64,000 nucleotides of DNA, from positions 1,798,001 through 1,862,000 of the forward strand of contig NZ_JACHMG010000001.1 in assembly GCF_014204865.1 (NCBI RefSeq), in the 5' to 3' direction. The notes below the pieces were generated by a model. It worked only from the letters and a program-made list of their open reading frames with translations, made no database searches and was not told where the DNA came from. Position 1 is the stretch's first letter. Every line of letters starts with the position of its first letter. The DNA comes from Amycolatopsis jiangsuensis (lineage in GTDB: Bacteria > Actinomycetota > Actinomycetes > Mycobacteriales > Pseudonocardiaceae). A program made the translations under genes and the position numbers. Below, piece by piece: positions 7,588 to 16,565 of this stretch.

Positions 7588-10438
7588 GCCCCAGCGCCCG
7601 CGCCGTCAGGGTCGCCAGGTGCACCGGCTCCCTCCCGGCCAGCTGCCGGATCTGCGTTCGGCAGCTGAACCCGTCCGCGTGCACCACGGTGCTCTCCGGT
7701 TCGGATCGCAGGGCGGGGAGCAGCTGGTGCTCGGCCACTGCCACCGAGATGTCGTAGTGGCCGCGTTCGAAGCCGAAGTTCCCGGCCAGACCGCAGCAGC
7801 CTTCGCGGAGTATCCGCACCTCCCCGCTCACGCGGTCGAGCAGCCGCGTGTCCGCGTCGTAGCCCAGGTCCGCGTGCTGGTGGCAGTGCACCTGCGTCAG
7901 GACACGACCGGTCGGCGCCGAAGGTAACGCCACGTCGCCGACGTGCTCGGCGAACGTGCGCACCGACCGGCGCAGCAGCTCCACCCGCGGATCGTCCGGC
8001 AGCAGTTCGGCACTGTCCTCCCGGAGGAACGCGGTACAGCTCGGCTCCAGCCCGATCACCGGCAGTCCCTGTTCCAGCGCCGGCTGGAGCGCGTCCAGCG
8101 TTCGGCGCAGTACCCGCCGGGCCGTGCGCAGCTGTCCGGTGCTGTGCCAGGTCAGTCCACAGCAGACAGTGCGCTCGGGGAGCCGGACCTCCTGGCCGAG
8201 CGATTCCAGCACGGCCACCGCATCGCGGCCCACCTGCGGGTCGAAGAAGTTCGTGAAGGTGTCCGGCCACAGCACGACCGAGGCCGGCGACGCCCGCCGG
8301 TGCGCGTGCCGGGCGCGGAACCATGCGCGAAAGGTGGGGGCCGCCAGCTCCGGTAGCGCACGATCCGGTGCGAGCCCGCCCATCCGGGCGAGCAGCCGCC
8401 GGGCCGGGCTCGCCGCCACCGCGTTGACCATCCTGGCCAGCGGCGCTCCCAGTCGCAGCCACCGCGGCAGCGCCCCCATCGTGTAGTGCGCCGCGGGACG
8501 GACCCGGTGGTCGTAGTGCCGGCTGAGGAATTCCGAACGGTAGCTCGCCATGTCCACCCCGACGGGGCAATCCGACTTGCACGCCTTGCAGCCCAGGCAC
8601 AGGTCGAGGGCGTCCCGGACCTCCGCGGACCGCCATCCCCCGGTGATCACGTCCCCGGCGAGCATTTCGAACAGCAACCGTGCCCGGCCACGTGTGGAGT
8701 GCTGTTCTTCGCCGGTCGCGCGGAAGCTCGGGCACATCACACTTCCGGACGCGGACACGCACTTCCCGACGCCGACACACCGGCGCGACGCGGCGGCGAG
8801 GTCACCACCGTCCGCGTGGAGCGCGAGCCGCGCACGGGTGGGCAGCACCGGCGGCGCCACCACGGTACGCAGATCGGCGTCGAGCGGTGCCGGATCGACG
8901 ACCCGGCCCGGGTTCATCCCGTTGCCGGGATCGAACGCGGCCTTGAACTGCGTGAAGGCCGTGATCAGCCGCGGCGGGAACATCAGCGGCAGCAGTTCGG
9001 CACGCGCTTGGCCGTCACCGTGCTCGCCGGACAACGAACCGCCGTGCGCGACGACGAGTTCGGCCGCGTCGGTCAAGAAGGCACGGTAAGCCGTTCTGGC
9101 CTCTGCCGCGGCGAGCGGGAAGTCGACCCGCACATGGAGACAGCCGTCGCCGAAGTGGCCGTACACCACTCCTTCGCGACCGTGCTTGTCCAGCAACGAC
9201 TCGAACTCCCGTAGATACCCACCGAGCCGTTCCGGTGGTACCGCGGCGTCCTCCCATCCCGACCACGCCTCGGATCCGTCCGCGAGCCGGGTGGCCAGGC
9301 CGGCGCCTTCCTCCCGGATGCGCCAGAGTTTCCGCTGCGCCTGCGGATCCGCGACCACGATCACGCGGCCGCCGCCTCGCTCCGCCCGCTCGGCCACCTC
9401 GCGGGCACGCGCCAGCGCCTCGGCCGCCGAGGCACCTCCGGTTTCCAGGTACAGCCAGGCGTCGCCGTCGGGCAGGGTGCTCCGATCGCCGGGCCTGCGG
9501 GCGTCGAGCGCACGCACCAGCTCCCGTTCGATGCCCTCCATGGTGAGCACCGGCAGACCGAGGAGCTCGGGCACGGCGTCGGCGGCCGCCACACTGCTGT
9601 CGTAGCCCGACACGACGAGCGCCCGGTACCTCGGCGCCTCGGTCAGTTCCACCACCGCACTGAGGATCGTCACACAGGTGCCCTCGGTGCCGACCAGCGC
9701 CTTGGCGACGTCGAAACCGTTCTCCGGCAGGAGATATTCGAGGTTGTAGCCGGAAACCCGGCGCGGTAGCCGGGGAAATCCCGTGCGGATGTCGGCCAGG
9801 TACTCGTCCCGCAGCGCGCGCAGCGACCGGTAGAGCCGACCCACCTCGTCGTCGCGCGCGCACAGTGTTTCCAGTTCGTGCGGCGAAGTGCGGCCGACGT
9901 CGAGCCTGGTGCCCTCGCGCAGGGCGATCTCGAGGGACCGGACGTTGTCGACGGTCTTGCCCCACGCGATCGAATGCGAACCGCAGGCGTTGTTGCCGAT
10001 CATCCCGCCGATCGTGCACCGGCTGTGGGTGGAGGGATCCGGCCCGAACGTGAGCCCGTGTTCGGCGGCACGCTCCCGCAGCCGGTCCAGCACCACTCCG
10101 GGTTCGACCCGGGCGGTGCGTGCCGGGACGTCGATCTCCAGGATCCGGTCGAGGTGCCGGGTGAAGTCGAGCAGGACCGCCTCGTTCGCCGCCTGCCCGC
10201 CGATGCTGGTCGCCGCGCCGCGGGGCAGCACCGGCACGCCGTGTGCGGCGCACACCCGCAACGCCGCGATCACCTCCTCCGCGGAGCGCGGGCGCACGAC
10301 CAGCACGGGCAGGTGCCGGTAGTTGGACGCGTCGGTCGAATGCGTCGCGAGCGTCGCCGGGTCGCCGGCCACCTCGCCGGACACCACCGCCTGAAGGGCT
10401 CGCTGCAACGCGGGTCGTGGATCTGCGGGGGACGACAT
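7574..10438 (-). CDS. FAD-linked and [4Fe-4S] oxidoreductase, D-2-hydroxyglutarate/D-lactate dehydrogenase type
   Basis: This 954-residue fusion starts with a PCMH/GlcD-type FAD domain (VLPRGAATSIGGQ, TIGGMIGNNACGSHS), continues with the FAD-oxidase C domain (YGHFGDGCLHVRVDFP, SGEHGDG), then a ferredoxin-like part. The first cluster motif is CVGVGKC...MCPS near residue 549, the second CLGCKACKSDCP near 613. The last third has two CCG domains, with CCG at VCCGLTWHS and EGCCGLAGNFG. Such one-chain enzymes oxidise D-2-hydroxyacids and pass electrons to the respiratory chain. It diverges from a hydroxyacid-oxoacid transhydrogenase homologue, which would produce D-2-hydroxyglutarate, so that acid is my preferred substrate; D-lactate remains possible. 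Confidence 0.85.
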   Translation of the reverse strand: MSSPADPRPALQRALQAVVSGEVAGDPATLATHSTDASNYRHLPVLVVRPRSAEEVIAALRVCAAHGVPVLPRGAATSIGGQAANEAVLLDFTRHLDRILEIDVPARTARVEPGVVLDRLRERAAEHGLTFGPDPSTHSRCTIGGMIGNNACGSHSIAWGKTVDNVRSLEIALREGTRLDVGRTSPHELETLCARDDEVGRLYRSLRALRDEYLADIRTGFPRLPRRVSGYNLEYLLPENGFDVAKALVGTEGTCVTILSAVVELTEAPRYRALVVSGYDSSVAAADAVPELLGLPVLTMEGIERELVRALDARRPGDRSTLPDGDAWLYLETGGASAAEALARAREVAERAERGGGRVIVVADPQAQRKLWRIREEGAGLATRLADGSEAWSGWEDAAVPPERLGGYLREFESLLDKHGREGVVYGHFGDGCLHVRVDFPLAAAEARTAYRAFLTDAAELVVAHGGSLSGEHGDGQARAELLPLMFPPRLITAFTQFKAAFDPGNGMNPGRVVDPAPLDADLRTVVAPPVLPTRARLALHADGGDLAAASRRCVGVGKCVSASGSVMCPSFRATGEEQHSTRGRARLLFEMLAGDVITGGWRSAEVRDALDLCLGCKACKSDCPVGVDMASYRSEFLSRHYDHRVRPAAHYTMGALPRWLRLGAPLARMVNAVAASPARRLLARMGGLAPDRALPELAAPTFRAWFRARHAHRRASPASVVLWPDTFTNFFDPQVGRDAVAVLESLGQEVRLPERTVCCGLTWHSTGQLRTARRVLRRTLDALQPALEQGLPVIGLEPSCTAFLREDSAELLPDDPRVELLRRSVRTFAEHVGDVALPSAPTGRVLTQVHCHQHADLGYDADTRLLDRVSGEVRILREGCCGLAGNFGFERGHYDISVAVAEHQLLPALRSEPESTVVHADGFSCRTQIRQLAGREPVHLATLTARALGLSGG

Positions 10439-10499
10439 GGGCTGCTCCGGGGAATTCGGGGTTCACAGCGGCTGCGTTCGCGGCTACCGTATCCAGTCA

Positions 10500-10533
10500 C
10501 CACATAGTGGATATAGCTTCCACATATTGTCAA
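10500..10533. promoter_or_regulatory. Divergent control region with paired CCACATAKTG boxes
   Basis: CCACATAGTG (10500-10509) and CCACATATTG (10520-10529) are direct repeats exactly 20 bases apart, about two helical turns. On the minus strand a perfect TTGACA -35 (10528-10533) overlaps the second box. A regulator bound here would control the FAD/Fe-S gene and probably the alcohol dehydrogenase operon. The regulator is not identified; the nearby IclR at 6796-7587 is a candidate. Confidence 0.45.
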
Positions 10534-10555
10534 CGCTGATGTGAGGAGTGGTCCC

Positions 10556-11830
10556 GTGCCGGACCTGCACCGCAACGAAAGTGTGTTCACCTGGGCCGCG
10601 CCGCCGCTGAAGTTCGGCCCCGGCGCGCTCGACGAGCTCGGCGCCGAGGTCGCCGCCCGGCAGGCGCGGTCCTGCCTGATCCTCACCGACCCCGGGGTGC
10701 GGCAGACCGGCATCCCGGACCGCGCGCTCGACGCCGTCCGCGCGGCCGGGGTCAAGGCGGAGATCTTCGACGGCGTCGGAGTCGAACCGACCGACGAGAG
10801 CATCGAGCAGGCGGTCGCTTTCGCCCGTGAGCGGGACTGGGACTGTTTCGTGGCGATCGGCGGCGGTTCCGCGATCGACACCGGCAAGGCGGTCAACCTG
10901 CTCACCACGCATCCCGGCGAGCTGCTCGATTTCGTCACGCCGCCGATCGGTGCGGGCACCGCGCCATGGCTGCCGCTGAAACCGCTGATCGCGGTCCCGA
11001 CCACCGCGGGTACCGGCTCGGAATCCACCACCATCTGCGTGGTCGACCTGCTCGGTCTGCACCTCAAGGCAGGCGTGAGCCATCCGGCGCTGCGTCCGGT
11101 GCTGGCCGTGGTCGACCCACGGACCACCGTCACGTTGCCTCCCGAGGTGACCGCGGCCAGCGGCATGGACGTGCTCTCCCACGCGCTGGAGAGCTACACC
11201 GCGGTGGCCTTCGACGCGAAGCCCGCGCCGGAGGACCCGATGCGCCGCCCGGCGTTCTGCGGGTCCAACCCGATCAGCGACGTGTGGTGCGAAATGGCCC
11301 TCTCACTCGTGGGCAAGCACCTGCGGGCCGCCGTTCTCAACGGCCGCGACCTGAAGGCACGCACCGAGATGGCACTGGCCTCGACCTACGCGGGGACCGG
11401 GTTCGGCAACGCCGGCACCCATCTTCCGCACGCGAACGCCTACCCCGTCGCCGGCGCGGTGCGGGACTACCGAGCGGCCGGATACCCGGAAATGCCGATG
11501 GTGCCGCACGGGCAAGCGGTCTCGGCGACCGCGGCGGCGGTGTTCGGATGGACCTATCCCGCCTCGCCGGAACGCCACCTGCGTGCCGCGCACCTGCTGT
11601 CCGGCGGGCAGACCTTCACCACCACCGACGGCGCCGAGGCGCTGCCGCACGTGCTCGAAGAGCTGATGACCGACATCGGGATGCCGAAGGGACTGCACGC
11701 CTTCGGTTACGGTGAGTCCGATGTCAGCACCCTCGTCGACGGCACGCTCAAGCAGACCCGCCAGCTCGCCGTGGTGCCGCGCCCGGTCACCCGGGCCGCG
11801 CTCGAAGACATCTTCCGCCGTTCCCTCTGA
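10556..11830 (+). CDS. Iron-dependent alcohol dehydrogenase, hydroxyacid-oxoacid transhydrogenase (HOT) like
   Basis: The 424-residue protein is a group III Fe-ADH. It has the nucleotide-binding GGGSAIDTGKAVN, the TTAGTGSE loop, and metal-ligand segments GMDVLSHALE, HLPHANAYPV and VPHGQAVS. The N-terminal ESVFTWAAPPLKFGPGALDELG (split here as ESVFTW and PPLKFGPGA) resembles ADHFE1/HOT proteins. HOT couples oxidation of 4-hydroxybutyrate or a similar hydroxyacid to reduction of 2-oxoglutarate to D-2-hydroxyglutarate. I chose the GTG at 10556 because GTGAGGAG precedes it; the upstream in-frame GTG is itself that Shine-Dalgarno sequence. It is followed after 17 bases by an MHS transporter. Plain NAD-dependent alcohol dehydrogenase activity is the alternative. 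Confidence 0.8.
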   Translation: MPDLHRNESVFTWAAPPLKFGPGALDELGAEVAARQARSCLILTDPGVRQTGIPDRALDAVRAAGVKAEIFDGVGVEPTDESIEQAVAFARERDWDCFVAIGGGSAIDTGKAVNLLTTHPGELLDFVTPPIGAGTAPWLPLKPLIAVPTTAGTGSESTTICVVDLLGLHLKAGVSHPALRPVLAVVDPRTTVTLPPEVTAASGMDVLSHALESYTAVAFDAKPAPEDPMRRPAFCGSNPISDVWCEMALSLVGKHLRAAVLNGRDLKARTEMALASTYAGTGFGNAGTHLPHANAYPVAGAVRDYRAAGYPEMPMVPHGQAVSATAAAVFGWTYPASPERHLRAAHLLSGGQTFTTTDGAEALPHVLEELMTDIGMPKGLHAFGYGESDVSTLVDGTLKQTRQLAVVPRPVTRAALEDIFRRSL

Positions 11831-11847
11831 CTGCAACGGAGTTCTCA

Positions 11848-13191
11848 ATGACGACGACTCCGCGCGACCCCACTTCACGAAGCACCGACGTCCGCCTGGT
11901 CGTGGCGTCGAGCGTCTTCGGCACCACGGTCGAGTGGTACGACTTCTTCCTCTACGGCACGGCCGCGGGGATAGTCTTCGACAAGCTGTACTTCCCCGGC
12001 AGTGACCCACTCGTGGCCACCGTGCTCTCGTTCGCGACGTTCGCGCTGGGGTTCCTCGCCCGCCCGGTCGGCGGCTTCATCTTCGGCCACCTCGGCGATC
12101 GGGTGGGACGCAAGAAGATCCTCGTGGCGACCATGCTGATCATGGGCGTGTCCACCTGCCTCATCGGGATACTGCCGGACTACGCGCAGATCGGCCCGGC
12201 CGCACCGATCCTGCTCGTGGTGCTTCGCCTGGCCCAGGGCGTCGCGGTCGGCGGGGAATGGGGCGGCGCGGTACTCATGGCGACCGAGTACGCGCCACCC
12301 GGAAAACGGGGCCTCTACGGGAGTTTTCCGCAAATCGGCCTCGCGCTGGGGCTGATGCTCGGTACCGGAGTGCTCGCCGCGCTCAACGCGCTGACCACCG
12401 AGGCGGCCTTCCTCGCCTGGGGCTGGCGGATCGGCTTTCTGCTGTCCGCGGTGCTCGTGGTGGTCGGCCTGCTGATCCGGGTCAAGATCATGGACACGCC
12501 CGCGTTCCGCACCATGGCCACCCGCGAGGGCGAGGCCTCCGTCCCCGCACTGGAACTGGTGCGGGACCGGATCTCCCGTCGGCATCTGCTGCTGGGCATG
12601 GGCAGCCGGCTCACCGAGGGCGTCGCCTTCAACGCCTGGGCCGTTTTCGTCATCTCCTACGGCACCGGCACCCTCGGACTGGCCCGGCAGCCGCTGCTGC
12701 TCGCGGTGATGGTCGCCGCGGCCGTGATGGTGGCGTGCATCCCGTTGTTCGGACGGCTTTCCGACCGGATCGGACGGCGGCGGGCGTTCGCCGCCGGCGC
12801 CGTGACGACCCTCGTGCTGGCCGTTCCCGCGCTGGCCGCACTCCACGGCGGCAATCCGGCCCTCATCACCCTGGCTCTGGTCGCCGTACTGGGCATCAGC
12901 TACCCGCTGATGTACGGGCCGCAGGCGGCGTTCTACGCGGAACTGTTCCCGGTTTCCCGGCGCTGCACCGGGATCTCGGTCGTCTACCAGCTCTCCGGTG
13001 TGGTCGCTTCCGGGTTCACCCCGCTGGTGCTGGCCTACCTCGCCGCTCGCACCGGCACCGGCGGGGTGCTCGGCTACCTAGCCGCCACGACGGTGGTCAG
13101 CGTCGCCTGCACCCTGGCGATCCGCCGCCGCGACCTGTTCGGCGACGACCTGCGCGCCGCGGAGCCGGCCACCGCGGCCGAGCACCGGTGA
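11848..13191 (+). CDS. MFS transporter, metabolite:H+ symporter (MHS) family
   Basis: The 447-residue protein has 12 predicted membrane segments and MHS signatures: TTVEWYDFFLYG at the N-terminus, FGHLGDRVGRKK between helices 2 and 3, and RLAQGVAVGGEWGGA in helix 4-5. Relatives import organic acids, shikimate or betaines with protons. It lies 17 bases behind the alcohol dehydrogenase gene and should bring in that enzyme's substrate, for which a short hydroxyacid is my inference. Its last 114 bases are overlapped by the convergent SSS gene. Confidence 0.82.
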   Translation: MTTTPRDPTSRSTDVRLVVASSVFGTTVEWYDFFLYGTAAGIVFDKLYFPGSDPLVATVLSFATFALGFLARPVGGFIFGHLGDRVGRKKILVATMLIMGVSTCLIGILPDYAQIGPAAPILLVVLRLAQGVAVGGEWGGAVLMATEYAPPGKRGLYGSFPQIGLALGLMLGTGVLAALNALTTEAAFLAWGWRIGFLLSAVLVVVGLLIRVKIMDTPAFRTMATREGEASVPALELVRDRISRRHLLLGMGSRLTEGVAFNAWAVFVISYGTGTLGLARQPLLLAVMVAAAVMVACIPLFGRLSDRIGRRRAFAAGAVTTLVLAVPALAALHGGNPALITLALVAVLGISYPLMYGPQAAFYAELFPVSRRCTGISVVYQLSGVVASGFTPLVLAYLAARTGTGGVLGYLAATTVVSVACTLAIRRRDLFGDDLRAAEPATAAEHR

Positions 13192-14580
13192 CCCGTGCCG
13201 GGCCACGGCCGGCCGGGCCGGGCCCGGCCACACCGCACTCCCACCGAAGGTGACGAGCATGTTGGCACCCAGTGAAATCAGCCCGCTGTTCACCCCGCCC
13301 AGCGAGGGCTGCCACACGTAGAGCACCACAGCGAGCACGACACCCAGCACCATTCCGGCCGCGACCGCACCGGCAGCCGTGCGCCGTGCGTACAGCACGG
13401 CCAGCCACCCGGGCACCACCTGGGCCAGCAGCATGTAGGTGAGGTTCAAGACGGTGAGCATCAGCGTCGAGGCGTACACGGTCAGCACCGCACCGAGCAC
13501 GAGGAAAGCGGCGACCGCGACGGTCGTCCAGCGACGCTGCGCGGCGGGCCGCACGTTCGGGGCCAGATTGCGGGAAACCATCCCGCCGATACCGAGCGCC
13601 GTCGCGGCGAGCACGAGCAATCCGGACAACGCCGCGCCCGCGGCGACCACCCCGAGCGCCCAGTCCGGCAGCAGGCCGCGTGCGGTCACCATGAAGACGG
13701 TGTTCGGGTTCTCCAGGCCCGGGTGGTGCCGCACCCCGTAGTAGGCGGCGAGCACGAGGAAGGGGTACACCAGCATGTAGAGCGGCATCCACACCGTCGA
13801 AGACTTGACGGCGCGTTCGGACCGGGCGGGGAACACGTACGAACCCCCGAAACCGAAGTAGAACACCAGGCTCTGGAACACGATCGTCGTCAGGGCGAAG
13901 GTGAGTGCGTTGCCGTCCATGGTCGCGGTCGCGGGTACCGGCGCGGAGGCCCGTTCCGTGCCGGCCCCACCGGCCAGGACCGCCGCGAGCCCGACCGCCA
14001 CGATGGCGGCGAGCATGAAGACGTCCTTCAGGATGGACACGAAAGCCGGCGAGCGCACGCCCGAAACCACGAGGTAGCAGAAGGCCACCACCCCGGCGAT
14101 CAGCACGCACTGCACCGGGCTGAGCGCGAGGCCCAGCGCGCTCAGCACGACCTGCAGACCGATGAACTGGTACTGCCCCCACGGAATCAGCGCGATCAGC
14201 ATGGTCGCACAAGTGACCAGTTCCAGCGGTCGGCTGGCGAAGTGCCGGCCGAACACGTCCGGCACGGTCATCGCGTCGTAGCGCTTCGCCGCGCGCCAGA
14301 TCAGCGGCGCGACGAAGTAGCCCAGTGAGTAGGCGAGCAGGATGTATCCGAGGAACCAGACGCCGTAGCCGGGTCCCTGGGCGTAGATTCCGCTCGGGAA
14401 CCCGATCATCGTCCCGATGCTGTACACCTCCCCGACGGCCAGGAAGTAGATCAGCCAGGGCGGGAACGAGCGCCCGCCGACCAGGAATTCCGAGATCCCG
14501 CCACCCCGGCCCGCACGGCCCGCCCAGACCGCCAGCGCCAGCGAAGCGACGACCACGGCGCACACGATCACGACGATCAT
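13078..14580 (-). CDS. Sodium:solute symporter (SSS family)
   Basis: The 500-residue protein shows 12 to 13 hydrophobic helices. The N-terminal FLVGGRSFPPWLIYFLAVGE and GFPSGIYAQGPGYG are SSS-type, as is the YDAMTVPDVFGRHF loop. The ATG start overlaps the stop of the DUF3311 gene (ATGA), a standard pairing for this SSS subgroup. The last 35-40 residues after the final helix are low-complexity, rich in Arg, Gly and Ala, and read through the 3' end of the convergent MFS gene for 114 bases. That tail looks like non-conserved extension rather than a functional domain. It probably imports the substrate of the amidohydrolase encoded upstream. Confidence 0.83.
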   Translation of the reverse strand: MIVVIVCAVVVASLALAVWAGRAGRGGGISEFLVGGRSFPPWLIYFLAVGEVYSIGTMIGFPSGIYAQGPGYGVWFLGYILLAYSLGYFVAPLIWRAAKRYDAMTVPDVFGRHFASRPLELVTCATMLIALIPWGQYQFIGLQVVLSALGLALSPVQCVLIAGVVAFCYLVVSGVRSPAFVSILKDVFMLAAIVAVGLAAVLAGGAGTERASAPVPATATMDGNALTFALTTIVFQSLVFYFGFGGSYVFPARSERAVKSSTVWMPLYMLVYPFLVLAAYYGVRHHPGLENPNTVFMVTARGLLPDWALGVVAAGAALSGLLVLAATALGIGGMVSRNLAPNVRPAAQRRWTTVAVAAFLVLGAVLTVYASTLMLTVLNLTYMLLAQVVPGWLAVLYARRTAAGAVAAGMVLGVVLAVVLYVWQPSLGGVNSGLISLGANMLVTFGGSAVWPGPARPAVARHGSPVLGRGGRLRGAQVVAEQVAAADRQGAGDADHRRGG

Positions 14581-14795
14581 CGTTCACCGTCCTGCCGGTA
14601 GTGGCGCGAATCGAAGAACCGCCAGCTCACCCACAAGCACGCAGTGGTGAGCGGGAAGCAGCAGAACATCCAGCAGAAGACCACCGGGATGCCGAACACG
14701 AGCGTCGGATTCCCCGCCAGCACGAGGATCCCGGCCACGACCGCGACCACCGGCACACCGAGGCCGATCACCACACTGGCACGGCTGCGGATCAC
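14577..14795 (-). CDS. Small DUF3311-type membrane protein, SSS partner
   Basis: The 72-residue protein has two hydrophobic helices and the family-like pattern GIPVVFCWMFCCFPLTTACLW followed by a charged tail (written in two parts: GIPVVFCWMF and CCFPLTTACLW). The GTG start overlaps the amidohydrolase stop (GTGA), and its stop overlaps the SSS start. Proteins of this family accompany SSS symporters as small subunits of unknown role. The identification rests on size, topology and location. Confidence 0.72.
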   Translation of the reverse strand: MIRSRASVVIGLGVPVVAVVAGILVLAGNPTLVFGIPVVFCWMFCCFPLTTACLWVSWRFFDSRHYRQDGER

Positions 14796-16459
14796 TGCGT
14801 TCCTCCTCCGGAGTACACGACTTCGCCGCCGACGATCGTCGCGGCGACCGAGATCGCCCGCAACCGCTCGGCGCCCGCGGTGGTCGGATCCGCGGTCAGG
14901 ATTGTCAGATCGGCCAGCTTGCCGGGTTCCAGCGTGCCCTTGTCGGCTTCCTCCCCGGCCAGGTACGCGGCCTCGGCGGTGTACCCGCGCAGAGCCGTCG
15001 TCACATCCACCGCCTGTTCCGGGCCGAGTTCGAACCCGTCGCGGGTACGACGGGCGACCGCGCACCAGATCCCTTCCAGCGGCGGTACCGGCGTGACCGG
15101 CGTGTCCGAGTGCAGCCCGAAACGGACCCCGGCTCGGCGGGCGGAGGCCAGCGGGCTGATCCGCCGGGCACGCTCGGGTCCGAGGAAGCGGTCGCGGTGC
15201 CGGTCGCCCCAGTAGTAGACGTGCTTGATGAAAAACGATGCCAGGACGTCGTGCCCGGCCATGCGCGCGAGCTGGTCCTCCCGCACCGTCTGGCAGTGCT
15301 CGATCCGATGTCGCCGGCTCCTGCCCGGCGGAGTGCCCAGCCGCGCGTAGGCGTCGATGATCGCTTCGATCGCCGCGTCACCGTTGCCGTGCACCGCGAC
15401 CTGCCAGCCCGCACCGTCGTACGCCGCGATCCGGCGCGCCAGGTCTTCCGGCTCCAGCAGCATCATGCCGTGTTCACCGGGCGCGCAGGTGTAGCCGTCG
15501 GCCAGGCACCCGGTCAGCCCCTGCAGTGAACCGTCGGCGATGAGCTTGATCCCGGTCAGCCGGAACCGGTCGTCCGGGTCACCGGCATCGGTCACGTCGC
15601 CCGGTGCCGCGGCAGGCATCCCGGCCAGCAGTTCGTGAAACAGGTAGCCGGTCATCCGGGTCCGCAGCTGCCCGGCGGTCCGCACCCGCCGGTAGGCGGC
15701 CAGCTCGTCGTGTCCGCCGACGAGCCCGATCCCGGTGTCGTGCACGCTGGTGACCCCGTGGCGGGCGTACTCCGCCCCGGCCAGCCGCAGCGCATCGGCC
15801 AGTGTGCCGGCGTCCTGGCCCGGCAGCCGGGAGGACACCAGGAAAGCCGCGGACTCGATCAGCAGCCCGCTCGGCGCTCCGTGTTCGTCGCGTGCGATGC
15901 GGCCGCCCGGCGGGTCCGGAGTGTCCGCGGTGATTCCGGCGCTGCGCAACGCTGCCGAGTTGGCCACGCAGAAGTGCCCGGAGACGTGGGTCAGCAGCAC
16001 CGGGTTGTCCGGCGAGACCGGATCGAGGTCCGCCCGGCCGGGGTGCCGGGCGTCGGAGAGCAGCGTGTCGTCGTAACGGTAACCGCGGATCCACTCGCCG
16101 GGACCGGCGTCGCGTACCGCCTGCGCCACCCGTTCGACGAGGTCCGCGACCGACTCGTTCGGCGGAGTCCCGGCGTCCACCGCCGCGGCCAGGGACAGGC
16201 CGAAGAACACCGGGTGACTGTGCGACTCGACGAACCCCGGGATCGCGGTCCGCCCGGCCAGGTCGAGGATCACGGTGTCCGGACCGGCCAGCTCGGAGAT
16301 CTCCCGGTCCCCACCGACCGCGAGGATGCGCCCGTGCCGGGCGGCGAGCGCGCTCGCCCGCCGTCCCGCCCGGTCGAGGGTCAGGACCGTTCCGTTCCGG
16401 ATCACGAAATCCGCGCTGCCGCGGGGATCGGCGGACTCTGCACTGGACGGGTACGGCAT
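14792..16459 (-). CDS. Amidohydrolase, YtcJ-like (amidohydrolase family 3)
   Basis: The 555-residue protein has an N-terminal beta-sandwich segment (FVIRNGTVLTLDRAGRRASA), the metal-binding HSHP at the end of strand 1, a long insertion typical of YtcJ proteins, the RIEHCQ histidine segment, GLHSDTPVTPV, and a C-terminal GKLADLTIL return to the sandwich. The ATG has GGAGG nine bases upstream. These enzymes hydrolyse amide or cyclic C-N bonds in the cytoplasm; the substrate cannot be read from sequence. It leads an operon with DUF3311 and SSS genes, so it probably hydrolyses what the symporter imports. It sits 106 bases downstream of the MocR gene. Confidence 0.82.
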   Translation of the reverse strand: MPYPSSAESADPRGSADFVIRNGTVLTLDRAGRRASALAARHGRILAVGGDREISELAGPDTVILDLAGRTAIPGFVESHSHPVFFGLSLAAAVDAGTPPNESVADLVERVAQAVRDAGPGEWIRGYRYDDTLLSDARHPGRADLDPVSPDNPVLLTHVSGHFCVANSAALRSAGITADTPDPPGGRIARDEHGAPSGLLIESAAFLVSSRLPGQDAGTLADALRLAGAEYARHGVTSVHDTGIGLVGGHDELAAYRRVRTAGQLRTRMTGYLFHELLAGMPAAAPGDVTDAGDPDDRFRLTGIKLIADGSLQGLTGCLADGYTCAPGEHGMMLLEPEDLARRIAAYDGAGWQVAVHGNGDAAIEAIIDAYARLGTPPGRSRRHRIEHCQTVREDQLARMAGHDVLASFFIKHVYYWGDRHRDRFLGPERARRISPLASARRAGVRFGLHSDTPVTPVPPLEGIWCAVARRTRDGFELGPEQAVDVTTALRGYTAEAAYLAGEEADKGTLEPGKLADLTILTADPTTAGAERLRAISVAATIVGGEVVYSGGGTQ

Positions 16460-16565
16460 CGGACCTCCACCGGGAGTGTGGGCATGTCGGCAGACCTCGT
16501 TCACCTTGGGCCGTGGCTGGCTCCGCGAGTAGGTCCAGAACGGCGTGCGTCGAGGGTGCCAGCCG

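Noticed and set aside
13078..13260. Frameshift pseudogene of the SSS symporter
   Set aside because: The frame is intact through all predicted helices and only the tail is unusual, so I keep it as a gene and report the overlap instead.
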